From assembly GCA_011391085.1 (NCBI GenBank), contig JAABRD010000002.1, forward strand, positions 1 through 64,000: 64,000 bases of DNA. The letters are read 5' to 3'. Source of the stretch: Thiotrichaceae bacterium. GTDB lineage: Bacteria; Pseudomonadota; Gammaproteobacteria; Beggiatoales; Beggiatoaceae. Below the pieces are notes generated by a model. That model did no database searches, was not told the DNA's origin, and saw only the letters and a program-made list of their open reading frames with translations. Within the stretch, counting starts at the first letter, position 1. Each line of letters begins with the position of its first letter. Position numbers and translations under genes: made by a program. Of the stretch, positions 53,144-62,260 are shown in pieces.

Positions 53144-54631
53144 TTACTCATTAAACCAGCGGGCCCGGGCCGCCATGATTAAATTAGCCGCCTGAGTTTC
53201 ATCGATGCCAGGGATGTCAAGCAAGTCACCTACAGATTGTTCGGCCAAATCGTCCACGCTAAGGATGTTTCGCTTGGCCAACAGGAGGGCGAGTTTGTCG
53301 GTCATGCCTGCCAACGTATGTAATGCCTCGGCGGGTTTCTTTTCGCTATCTATCTGTTCTTCTTTGGCAATTGCCCGGTTTAGCAGGACCTCTTTAGCGC
53401 GTTCACGTAATTTTTTCCCCAGACTTTCGTCAATTTCTGGAATTTTGGTCAATTCTTGGAACGGCACATAAGCAATTTCCTCAACACTGGAAAATCCTTC
53501 CTGGATAAGAATCTGGGCAATTTTTTCGTCCACTTCCAGGGTGGTCATAAACAGTTGTTGTGAGGCTTGGGCTTCAGCTTCGTTCTTTTGATTGGCCTGC
53601 GATTCGGTCATAATGTTTAAAGACCAGCCGGTCAATTGACTGGCCAACCGCACGTTTTGGCCGTTGCGTCCAATGGCCTGAGAAAGCTGTTCTTCATGGA
53701 CTGCAACGTCCATACTATGATCCTCTTCGTCAACCATGATGGAGACGACTTCAGCCGGTGACATGGCATTGATGACGTATTGCGCTGGATTCTCGTCCCA
53801 CAGGATGATGTCCACTCGTTCACCGGCCAGTTCATTGGAAATTGCTTGAATGCGGGACCCGCGCATTCCCACACAGGCACCTACCGGGTCCAGTCTGGAA
53901 TCCAAAGTTTTCACGGAGATTTTGGCGCGTAAGCCAGGGTCACGGGCGGCCCCCATGATTTCAATTAAGTTTTCTCCAATTTCAGGGACCTCCAGTTTGA
54001 ACAAAGTAATCAGCAAATCAGGGGTCGTGCGACTGACAAACAGTTGGGGACCACGTGCCTCGGAACGCACTTGGCGCAAATAACCCCGGAGGCGATCTCC
54101 TATGCGCACAGTTTCCCGCGGTATCATGTCATCCTTGGGGATCATGGCTTCTACATTACCACCTAAATCAAGGACGATGTTGCCACGTTCGACACGTTTG
54201 ACGACGCCGCTGATCAGTTCGCCTTGACGGCTTTTGTAGGCTTCGACAATTTGGGCGCGTTCAGCTTCTCGAATCTTTTGGACCATGACCTGTTTTGCCG
54301 TTTGGGCGCCAATCCGGTTAAAGCCTTCGGATTCTATAGGTTCCTCAAGATAATCATTGAGTTGAATATCAGATTTCTGTTGGCGTGCTTGTGCCAGGCT
54401 AATTTGGTGAAGAGGAAATTCAATTTCGTGTTCATCCACCACTTGCCAACGCCGAAAGGCCTCATAATCACCGGTTCGTTGATTAATTGAGACTCGTACC
54501 TCAATTTCACTGCCATGACGTTTTTTCGTAGCCATCGCCAACGCACATTCTAAGGCGCTGAAAATGATCGACTTACTGACGCTTTTTTCGTTTGATACGG
54601 CATCTACTACGTGAAGAATTTCTTTATTCAT
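53144..54631 (-). CDS. nusA: Transcription termination/antitermination factor NusA
   Basis: A 495-aa RNA polymerase partner. It has the N-terminal NTD (NKEILHVVDAVSNEKSVSKS), an S1 domain (QGELISGVVKRVERGNIVLD), two KH domains (SVKTLDSRLDPVGACVGMRG; VAVHEEQLSQAIGRNGQNVR) and two acidic C-terminal repeats (EEGFSSVEEIAYVPFQELTK; LDIPGIDETQAANLIMAARA), as in other gammaproteobacteria. It starts 12 bp after rimP. Confidence 0.97.
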   Translation of the reverse strand: MNKEILHVVDAVSNEKSVSKSIIFSALECALAMATKKRHGSEIEVRVSINQRTGDYEAFRRWQVVDEHEIEFPLHQISLAQARQQKSDIQLNDYLEEPIESEGFNRIGAQTAKQVMVQKIREAERAQIVEAYKSRQGELISGVVKRVERGNIVLDLGGNVEAMIPKDDMIPRETVRIGDRLRGYLRQVRSEARGPQLFVSRTTPDLLITLFKLEVPEIGENLIEIMGAARDPGLRAKISVKTLDSRLDPVGACVGMRGSRIQAISNELAGERVDIILWDENPAQYVINAMSPAEVVSIMVDEEDHSMDVAVHEEQLSQAIGRNGQNVRLASQLTGWSLNIMTESQANQKNEAEAQASQQLFMTTLEVDEKIAQILIQEGFSSVEEIAYVPFQELTKIPEIDESLGKKLRERAKEVLLNRAIAKEEQIDSEKKPAEALHTLAGMTDKLALLLAKRNILSVDDLAEQSVGDLLDIPGIDETQAANLIMAARARWFNE

Positions 54632-54643
54632 AATTGTACCTCC

Positions 54644-55129
54644 TTATCGCATCGTTTGTGATTTTGAGTTCAGTAACTGGTCATCTAGCACCAGTCGTGC
54701 CTTGTCTATGTGAGGATAAGGTAAGTTGTATTCGGTGTCCTCCGTTTGGAGTATCACGTTTTGACCATCGACGCGCTGTAATATGCCCATAAAATGGCGT
54801 CGTGAATCTAAAGGTTGGGTTAATTTGACATGGATTTTGCGACCCACAAAGCGCAGAAAATGGTCTAAAGTGAACAGCGGTCGGTCAAGGCCAGGGGAGG
54901 AGACTTCGAGGGTATAAGAACCTCGAATCGGGTCTTCTACATCTAAAATGCCGCTGACCTGGTAACTGACTCGTTCACAGTCGTCTATGGTAATGCCATC
55001 TGGGCTGTCAATATAGACGCGCAGGATTGAGGAATGCCGACCTTGGGCAAGACGTTCGACGGCAAAAAGTTCATAACCTAACGCGGTAATAGCGGGGGCG
55101 AGTAGTCGTTGTAAAGTGACATCTAACAA
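54644..55129 (-). CDS. rimP: Ribosome maturation factor RimP
   Basis: A 161-aa factor for 30S assembly: APAITALGYELFAVERLAQG, LRVYIDSPDGITIDDCERVS, GSYTLEVSSPGLDRPLF and the C-terminal SH3-like domain. The start is TTG 55129; GAGGA lies 8 bp upstream and no ATG fits. It is the first gene of the operon. Confidence 0.93.
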   Translation of the reverse strand: MLDVTLQRLLAPAITALGYELFAVERLAQGRHSSILRVYIDSPDGITIDDCERVSYQVSGILDVEDPIRGSYTLEVSSPGLDRPLFTLDHFLRFVGRKIHVKLTQPLDSRRHFMGILQRVDGQNVILQTEDTEYNLPYPHIDKARLVLDDQLLNSKSQTMR

Positions 55130-55153
55130 AATTTTTGTCCTCGTTTAAGAAAT

Positions 55154-55174
55154 AAAAAATGGGCACACAGCCCA
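55154..55174 (-). terminator. Possible attenuator in the rimP leader
   Basis: Read on the minus strand: TGGGCTGTGTGCCCA followed by TTTTTT, a 5-bp GC-rich stem and a U-run about 25 bp upstream of the rimP start. It could end leader transcripts and let NusA adjust its own operon. The stem is short, so this is tentative. Confidence 0.4.
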
Positions 55175-55571
55175 CTCCCTAAAAATCAATGGGAAATTGA
55201 AAATGCAAGATTTTCAATTCTCAAAATAGGTAAACTGGTTTATTTCATTTGTATGTTCATGTAAATTTTTTATATTATACGGTGAGGTTTCCAATTTTGA
55301 AAAATTTGGACGCAAGCGCCAGAATAATATATATCAATTGTAGTATTTAGTGGGATGTTATAGTAATATTCCTCATCACTTGTACCCCCCTCCAGCCCCC
55401 CCGTACACGGGGGGGAATGACTCCCCCCGCGTGCGGGGGGCTGGGGGGGTACAAATGAAAAGGAATGTTACTATACCTGAAAATTACTGTGTGTGCAACT
55501 TATGTGTGCAACATAGTAAAGTATTTTATATATGAATCGCAACTGTTCAAAAAAACTATTTTTTTCCTGAA
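55175..55571. mobile_element. Gap with MITE type 3, copy c (55360-55474)
   Basis: The MITE runs from ATAGTAATATTCCT to GGAATGTTACTAT with a stem on TTGTACCCCCCTCCAGCCCC. The rest, 55175-55359, is AT-rich and must contain the promoter of the rimP operon; no boxes are clear. 55475-55571 holds the dapC upstream region. Confidence 0.65.
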
Positions 55572-56786
55572 ATGAATCCAGACCTTACATTGTTACAACC
55601 GTATCCATTTGAAAAATTAGCCAAACTTAAAGCTAATTGTGAACCACCACCACATTTAAGGGGCATCCATCTGCACATTGGTGAACCTCAACATCCTACC
55701 CCTGATTTGATCATTCAGGCACTGACTACGTCTTTAGCGCAAGGGCTAGGCAAATACCCTACCACTCAAGGGAGTGAAGCGTTACGGGCGAGTATAGCAC
55801 AATGGTGCATACGGCGTTTTCAATTACCCGCTGACATTTTAGACGCCAAACGGCATGTTTTGCCAGTGAATGGTACACGCGAGGCCCTGTTTGCATTTGC
55901 ACAATGTGTAGTCAATCGGCAGGTCCCTTATCAACCGCTGATACTCATGCCTAATCCGTTTTATCAGATTTATGAAGGGGCAACCTTGTTAGCAGGGGCA
56001 CAACCGTATTTTATAAATTGTGTGGAAGATACCCAATTTCAACCTGACTTTGCTAGTGTATCAGAAAATATTTGGGCGCGTTGTCAATTACTGTATATTT
56101 GTTCGCCCAATAACCCTAGTGGTACCATGATTGACATGCCTACGTTGCAAAATTTGATTGCCAAGGCAGATGAATACAATTTTGTCATTGCCGCAGATGA
56201 ATGTTATTCAGAACTCTATGCCGATGAAAGTCAACCGCCTGTTGGATTGTTGCAAGCCTGTACGGCTTTAGGTAGGCATGATTTTAAACGGTGTATGGTC
56301 TTTCACAGCCTCTCAAAACGTTCCAATGCACCAGGCTTACGATCTGGATTTGTGGCGGGAGATGCAGATTTGATACGACAATTTTTATTGTACCGCACTT
56401 ATCATGGTTGCGCCATGTCATTAGCAGTGCAAGCGGCCAGCATTGCGGCCTGGCAAGATGAAACCCATGTCCAAGCCAATCGTCAAGTGTATCGCCAAAA
56501 ATTTGATGCCGTTTTGAACATTCTGGGACCTGTGATGGATATCACCCGTCCCCCCGCCAGTTTTTACTTATGGCCTAAAGTACCGATGGGTGATGAATTA
56601 TTTGCCCGTGAATTGTTTGCCCAACAACATCTCACGGTCTTACCTGGGTCTTTCTTGTCGCGCCTTGCAGATGGCATCAATCCAGGTCAGAATCGTGTGC
56701 GAATAGCATTAGTGGCATCTTTAGAAGAATGTGTCGAAGCGGCACAACGGATTCGACAATTTGTGGAAGACCGCACGTTGGACTAG
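55572..56786 (+). CDS. dapC: Succinyldiaminopimelate transaminase
   Basis: A 404-aa PLP enzyme of lysine/diaminopimelate synthesis, of the proteobacterial DapC type (fold type I). Key parts: [63 protein letters not shown], and the PLP lysine in [19 protein letters not shown]. The last codons and the TAG stop lie in a GTTGGACTAGAGGCTTTAGC repeat. dapD follows 47 bp later. Confidence 0.93.
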   Translation: MNPDLTLLQPYPFEKLAKLKANCEPPPHLRGIHLHIGEPQHPTPDLIIQALTTSLAQGLGKYPTTQGSEALRASIAQWCIRRFQLPADILDAKRHVLPVNGTREALFAFAQCVVNRQVPYQPLILMPNPFYQIYEGATLLAGAQPYFINCVEDTQFQPDFASVSENIWARCQLLYICSPNNPSGTMIDMPTLQNLIAKADEYNFVIAADECYSELYADESQPPVGLLQACTALGRHDFKRCMVFHSLSKRSNAPGLRSGFVAGDADLIRQFLLYRTYHGCAMSLAVQAASIAAWQDETHVQANRQVYRQKFDAVLNILGPVMDITRPPASFYLWPKVPMGDELFARELFAQQHLTVLPGSFLSRLADGINPGQNRVRIALVASLEECVEAAQRIRQFVEDRTLD

Positions 56787-56833
56787 AGGCTTTAGCCGGT
56801 AGTTTCTCACCTCTTACCTTTATTAACTCAACT

Positions 56834-57655
56834 ATGAACGAACTTAAAAATATCATCGAACCAGCCTTTGACACCCGTGCCACCCTGACTCCTCGTAACG
56901 TCAGCCGTGAAGTTCAAGAAGCCGTTGCCCTCACACTTGACCTACTCGACCAAGGCACCTTACGAGTCGCTGAAAAACAGCAAGGTCAGTGGGTTGTCAA
57001 CCAATGGGTCAAAAAAGCTGTTCTCCTGTCTTTTCGGATTTCCGAAAACATTTTTGTCAGAGGCGGGTTCACCAATTACTATGACAAGGTACCTAGTAAA
57101 TTTACCGAATTTAGTACCAAAGATTTCCTTCGGCAAGGCGTCCGAGTAGTCCCACCGGCCACCGTACGAAGAGGTGCTTACGTTGCCCCTGGCGTCGTTC
57201 TCATGCCCTCTTATGTTAATATCGGTGCCTATGTGGACAGCAACACCATGGTGGACACTTGGGCCACCGTCGGTTCTTGCGCCCAAATTGGTAAAAACGT
57301 CCACCTCTCCGGTGGCGTCGGCATTGGTGGCGTCTTAGAACCAGTCCAAGCCTCCCCCACCATTATTGAAGACGACTGTTTCATTGGCGCCCGTTCTGAA
57401 GTTGTAGAAGGCGTTATCGTGGGCCAAGGGTCAGTCATCTCCATGGGCGTCTATCTTGGCCAAAGCACTCGGATTTATAATCGTGCCACAGGAGAAATCA
57501 CGTATGGTTATATCCCGCCTGGGTCCGTCGTCGTATCTGGCAACTTACCGTCTGCCGATGGAAAATATAGTCTCTACTGCGCCGTTATCGTCAAACAAGT
57601 GGATCAGAAAACACGCGGTAAAGTCGGATTGAATGAATTGTTGCGAGATATTTAA
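56834..57655 (+). CDS. dapD: Tetrahydrodipicolinate N-succinyltransferase
   Basis: A 273-aa hexapeptide-repeat acyltransferase, the step before DapC. It begins [73 protein letters not shown] and [20 protein letters not shown] form the left-handed beta-helix. ATG 56834 is chosen; the earlier ATG 56729 lies in dapC. The gene uses a standard length. Confidence 0.95.
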   Translation: MNELKNIIEPAFDTRATLTPRNVSREVQEAVALTLDLLDQGTLRVAEKQQGQWVVNQWVKKAVLLSFRISENIFVRGGFTNYYDKVPSKFTEFSTKDFLRQGVRVVPPATVRRGAYVAPGVVLMPSYVNIGAYVDSNTMVDTWATVGSCAQIGKNVHLSGGVGIGGVLEPVQASPTIIEDDCFIGARSEVVEGVIVGQGSVISMGVYLGQSTRIYNRATGEITYGYIPPGSVVVSGNLPSADGKYSLYCAVIVKQVDQKTRGKVGLNELLRDI

Positions 57656-57659
57656 CCCC

Positions 57660-57722
57660 CCACCGGCGAAAGCCTCTACTCCGGTGGGGGCCCCCGCGGG
57701 ACTAGAGGCTTCAGCCGGTGGT
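57660..57722. repeat. CCGGCGAAAGCCTCTACTCC hairpin
   Basis: Diverged inverted pair of the common repeat directly after dapD, running into the MITE. Confidence 0.8.
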
Positions 57723-57728
57723 TTTTCT

Positions 57729-58193
57729 GGTGGTGTTGCAGAGGTAATGGTATAGCGGTTTTGGAGTACGGAATTGATTCCGTCCCATGCGGAATAAATT
57801 CCGTACTCCAACGATGCGGAATCAATTCCGTACTCCAACGACACGGAATCAATTCCGTACTCCAACGGCACGGAATTAATTCCGTACTCCAACGACACGG
57901 AATTAATTCCGTACTCCAACGGCACGGAATCAATTCCGTACTCCAACGACACGGAATTAATTCCGTACTCCAACGATGCGGAATCAATTCCGTACTCCAA
58001 CGGCACGGAATTAATTCCGTACTCCAACGGCACGGAATCAATTCCGTACTCCAACGACACGGAATTAATTCCGTACTCCAACGACACGGAATTAATTCCG
58101 TACTCCAACGGCACGGAATTAATTCCGTACTCCAACGGCACGGAATCAATTACGGACTCCAAAAGCCATAACCATTACCTTTGCAACACTACC
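57729..58193. mobile_element. MITE type 2, copy c, expanded by a palindromic array
   Basis: Starts GGTGGTGTTGCAGAGGTAAT and ends CCATTACCTTTGCAACACT ACC. Between the ends sits a 27-bp tandem array (57805-58155). It is otherwise the same element as the 62-bp copy at 49808. Flanks do not match. Confidence 0.75.
57805..58155. repeat. 13 x 27-bp palindromic tandem array
   Basis: Thirteen exact-length units of ACTCCAACGnnnCGGAATnA followed by ATTCCGT. Differences fall almost only at three positions before CGG (GAT, GAC or GGC then G/A) and at one base in the palindrome. Because 27 is a multiple of three, several frames on both strands stay open, giving frames of up to 205 codons that are not genes. 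58194-58352 has a GTAGGGTGGGCAAC repeat, a lone CTAAAGCCTCTAGTCC arm and a CAGAAACTCAGTTT hairpin. Confidence 0.95.
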
Positions 58194-58352
58194 CCGGCTA
58201 AGGTGGTGTTGACTACTATTGATTCTGGTTTAGTAGGGTAGGGTGGGCAACGTCTTTTGGTTGCCCACCATTTATCTCTAAAGCCTCTAGTCCGTTAGTC
58301 CGTCAGAAACTCAGTTTGCTTTCCGAAACTGAGTTTCTTAGCAGCGACCATC

Positions 58353-61300
58353 TTACTCTTCGACGATAACTCCCTTCTCCAATTTCACGTCCTTCCCTAG
58401 CTTCACTCCAGATAAGTGACTCCCTGTCCTCACCCGCACCTTTTCCAACACCGCAGGAGAGTTCTTCTCTCCTTTAATCCTCCCCTTGAGAATCCCACCA
58501 ATCACCTTGGTATCGGCCAAGAAGGTGACATCTTGGAAGTAACCGCCGATGGAACTGGTGTTACGAATCGTCCCGCCTAACGTCCCCCCAATAATGGAGG
58601 CGCCACGAAATTCAAAGTCCCGCATCATACCGTCATTTTTGAGGTAACCAGTGACCACGCCACCACTTAATTTGCCAGTGGCGGTAATGGTGAAGTTGGA
58701 GACCCAACCGTGATTGACGAGGGTGGTCTTTAAGACACCATTGGAGACCATACCACGTTCGAGAACCTCTAAGTGCGTGACTTCCCGACCACCATAGTTG
58801 CAAATGTCACTGATTTGACCTGTCGTCGGGCAGGAGAAATTGGTGGCGGTTATCATGGGTGAAGGCGTGACCACGGGCGTCGCGGGTAGTGCCACATCAG
58901 GTGGCGCAACCGTGACGGGCGTTGGTGTAGATGGTGTCGGCGCGACTGGTGGTGGAATCGTTTCCACTGGTAATGTGGTCTCAATCACGGGCGTCGTCAC
59001 CACGGTTGGCGTGGTGGCTACGATAGGTAGTGACGTTTCCACCGGTGGCGTGGTCAACACTGGCGCCGTGGTCACAGGCAACGTTACGGGTGGTAACGTG
59101 GGAACTTCAGATACCGGCGAGTCAATCACGGGCGTCGTGGTCTCCACAGAAACGGTGGTTTCTGGAGGAGGCACGGGCGTCGTCAGTGAGGTTGTGACGG
59201 GTGGTGGAGGCACGGGGGAGAGAAAAGTCGCTTGACAATTCAGGTCCGTCGTGACCGTCACCGCTAAGGGGTTTTGAGTTCCCTGGCAATCTCCATTCCA
59301 GCCACCAAAGGTCATGCCTTCGTCAGGCGTGGCGTATAAATAGACCGTGGTGCCAGAACTATAGGAATCACGACATTGGGTGCCACACACGATGCCCATC
59401 GGTTGCTGGTCCCTTCCATAACCCGTCACTTGACCTTGACCTTGGAGGGTCACGGTGAGTTGATAGGTGCGATGGAAATAGGCGATGCACCAGTGACTAC
59501 TGTTCATAAAGACTTTCCCATCGACACAATCTTCACTTCCTCCCCAACTGCTAAAGACTGAATCGGAGTCCGCTTGGGGGGTGAGGGTGACGTAGGTCCC
59601 CGTATCCTCCAGTTGGGTGCAGACTTGTGGGTTGCAATCGAACTCGCCTGCTGGATTGACTTGACAATCGCTGGACTGGCAAATCATCCCTGTATCGGTA
59701 GACACGCGGCCATGACCATTGCCATCGACTTGGACAAACAGACCCAAGTTTTCTGGGAGGGGTGGCGTACTCGCCTGGGTACTGGTCTGGGTGGCGGTCT
59801 CCTCGGCAGGAGTCACGGTAACTGTGAAAGTGGTTGGAGTACTTAGATTACCATCACTCACCGTCACCGTGATAGTTGCAGTTCCAGTTTGATTGGCCGC
59901 CGGGGTGACCGTAATGGTTCGGTTGGCACCGAAACCGCCGAAGAGGAGATTCTCATTTGGCACCAGGGTCGTATTTGAGGAACTGCCTGACAGGGTCAGC
60001 AAGGCCACCGCCGTTTCTACATCGGCCACCGTGATAGCCAGTGCCGCGGTCGCTGTGTTTGGACGGAGGGTTTGATTGGGAATGGTCGTCAGGGTGGGTG
60101 CCTGATTCACTGCATTCACTGCATTCACCGTAATCGTCACCGTGACTGCGGCCGTGGAATTGACGGTGCCATCATTGGCAAAATAAGTAAAGCTATCCAT
60201 GCCACTCCAATTCGCCGTCGGGGTATAAACCAATGAACCATCCGCATTTAAAGTCAAAGTGCCGTGAGAAACCGCCGTTCCCCAAGTGGCCGTGAGAGGG
60301 TCGTTGTCGGCATCGGTGTCATTGGCCAACACGCCCGTCGCCGCTACCCTTAACGTCGTGTTTTCCGTGGTGTTGTAAGTGTCGGCGGTGGCCACTGGGG
60401 CACTATTCGTTGCATTCACCGTAATTGTCACCGTAGTTGCGGCCGTGGAATTGACGGTGCCATCATTGGCGTAGTAAGTAAAGCTGTCCGTGCCACTCCA
60501 ATTAGCTGTCGGGGTGTAAACCAATGAACCATCCGCATTTAAAGTCAAAGTGCCGTGGGAAACCGCCGTTCCCAAATTAGCCGTGAGAGGGTCGTTGTCA
60601 GCATCGGTATCATTGGCCAACACTCCCGTCGCTGCTACTACCGTTAACGTCGTGTTTTTCGTGGTGTTGTAACTGTCAGCCGTGGCCACTGGGGCACTGT
60701 TGAGGGTGACCAAATATCTTACTACGGCAACATCATAATTGCTACCGTTAGATGAGTATCCTGCCACGACCACCTTGCCGTCTGATTGAAGGGCGACGGA
60801 ATAACCAGAGTCATCGCTACTGCCAATGGCGGTGGTGACCTTGCCACCCGTGCCAAAGGTGGTGTCTAAGGTCCCATCGCTGTGATAACGCACCACGGCA
60901 ACATCATTATTGCTACCGTTCCATGAGTCTCCTGCCACGATCACCTTGCCGTCTGATTGAAGGGCGACGGAATAACCAAAGTCAGTGTTACTGCCAATGG
61001 CGGTGGTGACCTTGCCACCCGTGCCAAAGGTGGTGTCTAAGGTCCCATTGCTGTTATAACGCACCACGGCAACATCATTATTGCTACCGTTAGATGAGTA
61101 TCCTGCCACGACCACCTTGCCGTCGGATTGAAGGGCGACGGAATAACTAGAATCATTGCCACTGCCAATGGCGGTGGTGACCTTGCCACCCGTGCCAAAG
61201 GTGGTGTCTAAGGTCCCATTGCTGTTATAACGCACCACGGCAACATCAGGATTGCTACCGTCAAAGTCTCCTGCCACGACCACCTTGCCGTCGGATTGAA

Positions 61301-61610
61301 GGGTGACGGAATAACCAGAGTCATTGCTACTGCCAATGGCGGTGGTGACCTTGCCACCCGTGCCAAAGGTGGTGTCTAAGGTCCCATCGCTGTGATAACG
61401 CACCACGGCAACATCATTATTGCTACCGTTCCATGAGTCTCCTGCTACGACCACCTTACCGTCTGATTGAAGGGCGACGGAATAACCCCTGTCATCGCTA
61501 CTGCCAATGGCGGTGGTGACCTTGCCACCCGTGCCAAAGGCAGTATCCAAATCGCCGTCCGCCGCAATTGCGGGAGTGTGCCAGACTGGCATCAACAGAC
61601 TACCGACCAA
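58353..61610 (-). CDS. Large exported delta-60 / Ig-like / beta-helix surface protein
   Basis: A protein of about 1085 aa. After a signal peptide (FRLWPLALVGSLLMPVWHTP, cleavage AIA/AD) come five delta-60 repeats of about 58 aa (LDTTFGTGGKVTTAIGS...SDGKVVVAG), two cadherin/Ig-like repeats (APVATADSYNTTKNTTL; DNDPLTANLGTAVSHGTLTL), a further Ig-like domain (QAPTLTTIPNQTLRPNT), a Cys-containing middle, a Thr/Pro-rich stalk of about 100 aa, and a C-terminal beta-helix of G-rich repeats (VIGGILKGRIKGEK). It is probably a cell-surface or sheath protein. The open frame begins at a TTG (61610) inside the signal peptide; the natural ATG at 61710 is out of frame because of a tetranucleotide tract. Confidence 0.8.
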   Translation of the reverse strand: MVGSLLMPVWHTPAIAADGDLDTAFGTGGKVTTAIGSSDDRGYSVALQSDGKVVVAGDSWNGSNNDVAVVRYHSDGTLDTTFGTGGKVTTAIGSSNDSGYSVTLQSDGKVVVAGDFDGSNPDVAVVRYNSNGTLDTTFGTGGKVTTAIGSGNDSSYSVALQSDGKVVVAGYSSNGSNNDVAVVRYNSNGTLDTTFGTGGKVTTAIGSNTDFGYSVALQSDGKVIVAGDSWNGSNNDVAVVRYHSDGTLDTTFGTGGKVTTAIGSSDDSGYSVALQSDGKVVVAGYSSNGSNYDVAVVRYLVTLNSAPVATADSYNTTKNTTLTVVAATGVLANDTDADNDPLTANLGTAVSHGTLTLNADGSLVYTPTANWSGTDSFTYYANDGTVNSTAATTVTITVNATNSAPVATADTYNTTENTTLRVAATGVLANDTDADNDPLTATWGTAVSHGTLTLNADGSLVYTPTANWSGMDSFTYFANDGTVNSTAAVTVTITVNAVNAVNQAPTLTTIPNQTLRPNTATAALAITVADVETAVALLTLSGSSSNTTLVPNENLLFGGFGANRTITVTPAANQTGTATITVTVSDGNLSTPTTFTVTVTPAEETATQTSTQASTPPLPENLGLFVQVDGNGHGRVSTDTGMICQSSDCQVNPAGEFDCNPQVCTQLEDTGTYVTLTPQADSDSVFSSWGGSEDCVDGKVFMNSSHWCIAYFHRTYQLTVTLQGQGQVTGYGRDQQPMGIVCGTQCRDSYSSGTTVYLYATPDEGMTFGGWNGDCQGTQNPLAVTVTTDLNCQATFLSPVPPPPVTTSLTTPVPPPETTVSVETTTPVIDSPVSEVPTLPPVTLPVTTAPVLTTPPVETSLPIVATTPTVVTTPVIETTLPVETIPPPVAPTPSTPTPVTVAPPDVALPATPVVTPSPMITATNFSCPTTGQISDICNYGGREVTHLEVLERGMVSNGVLKTTLVNHGWVSNFTITATGKLSGGVVTGYLKNDGMMRDFEFRGASIIGGTLGGTIRNTSSIGGYFQDVTFLADTKVIGGILKGRIKGEKNSPAVLEKVRVRTGSHLSGVKLGKDVKLEKGVIVEE

Positions 61611-61668
61611 AGCAAGTGGCCAAAGACGGAACGTGGTCGACCGCAGGGAGACTTGGCACGAATTTCGC

Positions 61669-61688
61669 TCTGTCTGTCTGTCTGTCTG
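61669..61688 (-). repeat. (CAGA)5 tetranucleotide tract in the 5' end of the surface gene
   Basis: Five perfect TCTG units on the plus strand (CAGA on the coding strand), seven codons after ATG 61710. AGGA lies about 8 bp upstream of this ATG. With five units the ATG frame stops early; with four units it would join the signal peptide and the large frame exactly. Such tracts mutate by slippage. Confidence 0.9.
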
Positions 61689-61740
61689 TTATATCTTCTT
61701 GATAATACATATAAATTATCCTATAAAGCTAGATTAGTCT

Positions 61741-62260
61741 GATAAGCTAGAGAGAATGGTCAACCTAGAGGGGGAGGTCGGGAAGAGACACCAGCCAGTT
61801 CGGGAAATCCCAGACGGGTTAATCGTTCCGTGTGTTTGACATGATTTAAGAGAACATGAACATGCCTAAAGAGTAGGACTTAAAGACATGTCATACTATC
61901 TTGATAGGATAGCATTTGAACATTAAAAAGTCAAGAAGGGAGGATTAGATTAAGTAAATTACTCAGTAAAATTATTACGTGTATGGGGCGGGGTGGGCAA
62001 TTAAAGGTATAGTGGTTTTGGAGTACGGAATTTATTCCGCATGGGACGGAATGAATTCCGTACTCCAACGACACGGAATGAATTCCGGACTCCAACGACA
62101 CGGAATCAATTCCGTACTCCAACGACACGGAATGAATGCCAGACTTCAAAAGCCAATTAACACTTGTTGGTGAGTGGCAATCAATTGAGAAATTAAGTTG
62201 CCCATTCTACTCATATTGTGGTATATCTTAAAATCTTGACAAACCACTAAGGACTACCAA
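61741..62260. repeat. Gap with palindromic array (62018-62150)
   Basis: 520 bp without a gene. 62018-62150 carries about four units, TTGGAGTACGGAATTTATTC inverted and then ACTCCAACGACACGGAATG units of 27 bp, as in the 57805 array but without clear MITE ends. 61760-61930 is unlike other repeats; the upstream signals of the surface gene must lie near 61711-61800. Confidence 0.7.

Noticed and set aside
57805-58155. CRISPR-like array of 27-bp repeats
   Set aside because: No spacers; the palindromic units are contiguous and belong to a MITE interior.
57545-58171. Overlapping frames of 205, 157 and 136 codons on both strands
   Set aside because: They arise from 27-bp repeats that keep frames open; the peptides are pure repeats and have no credible start or family.
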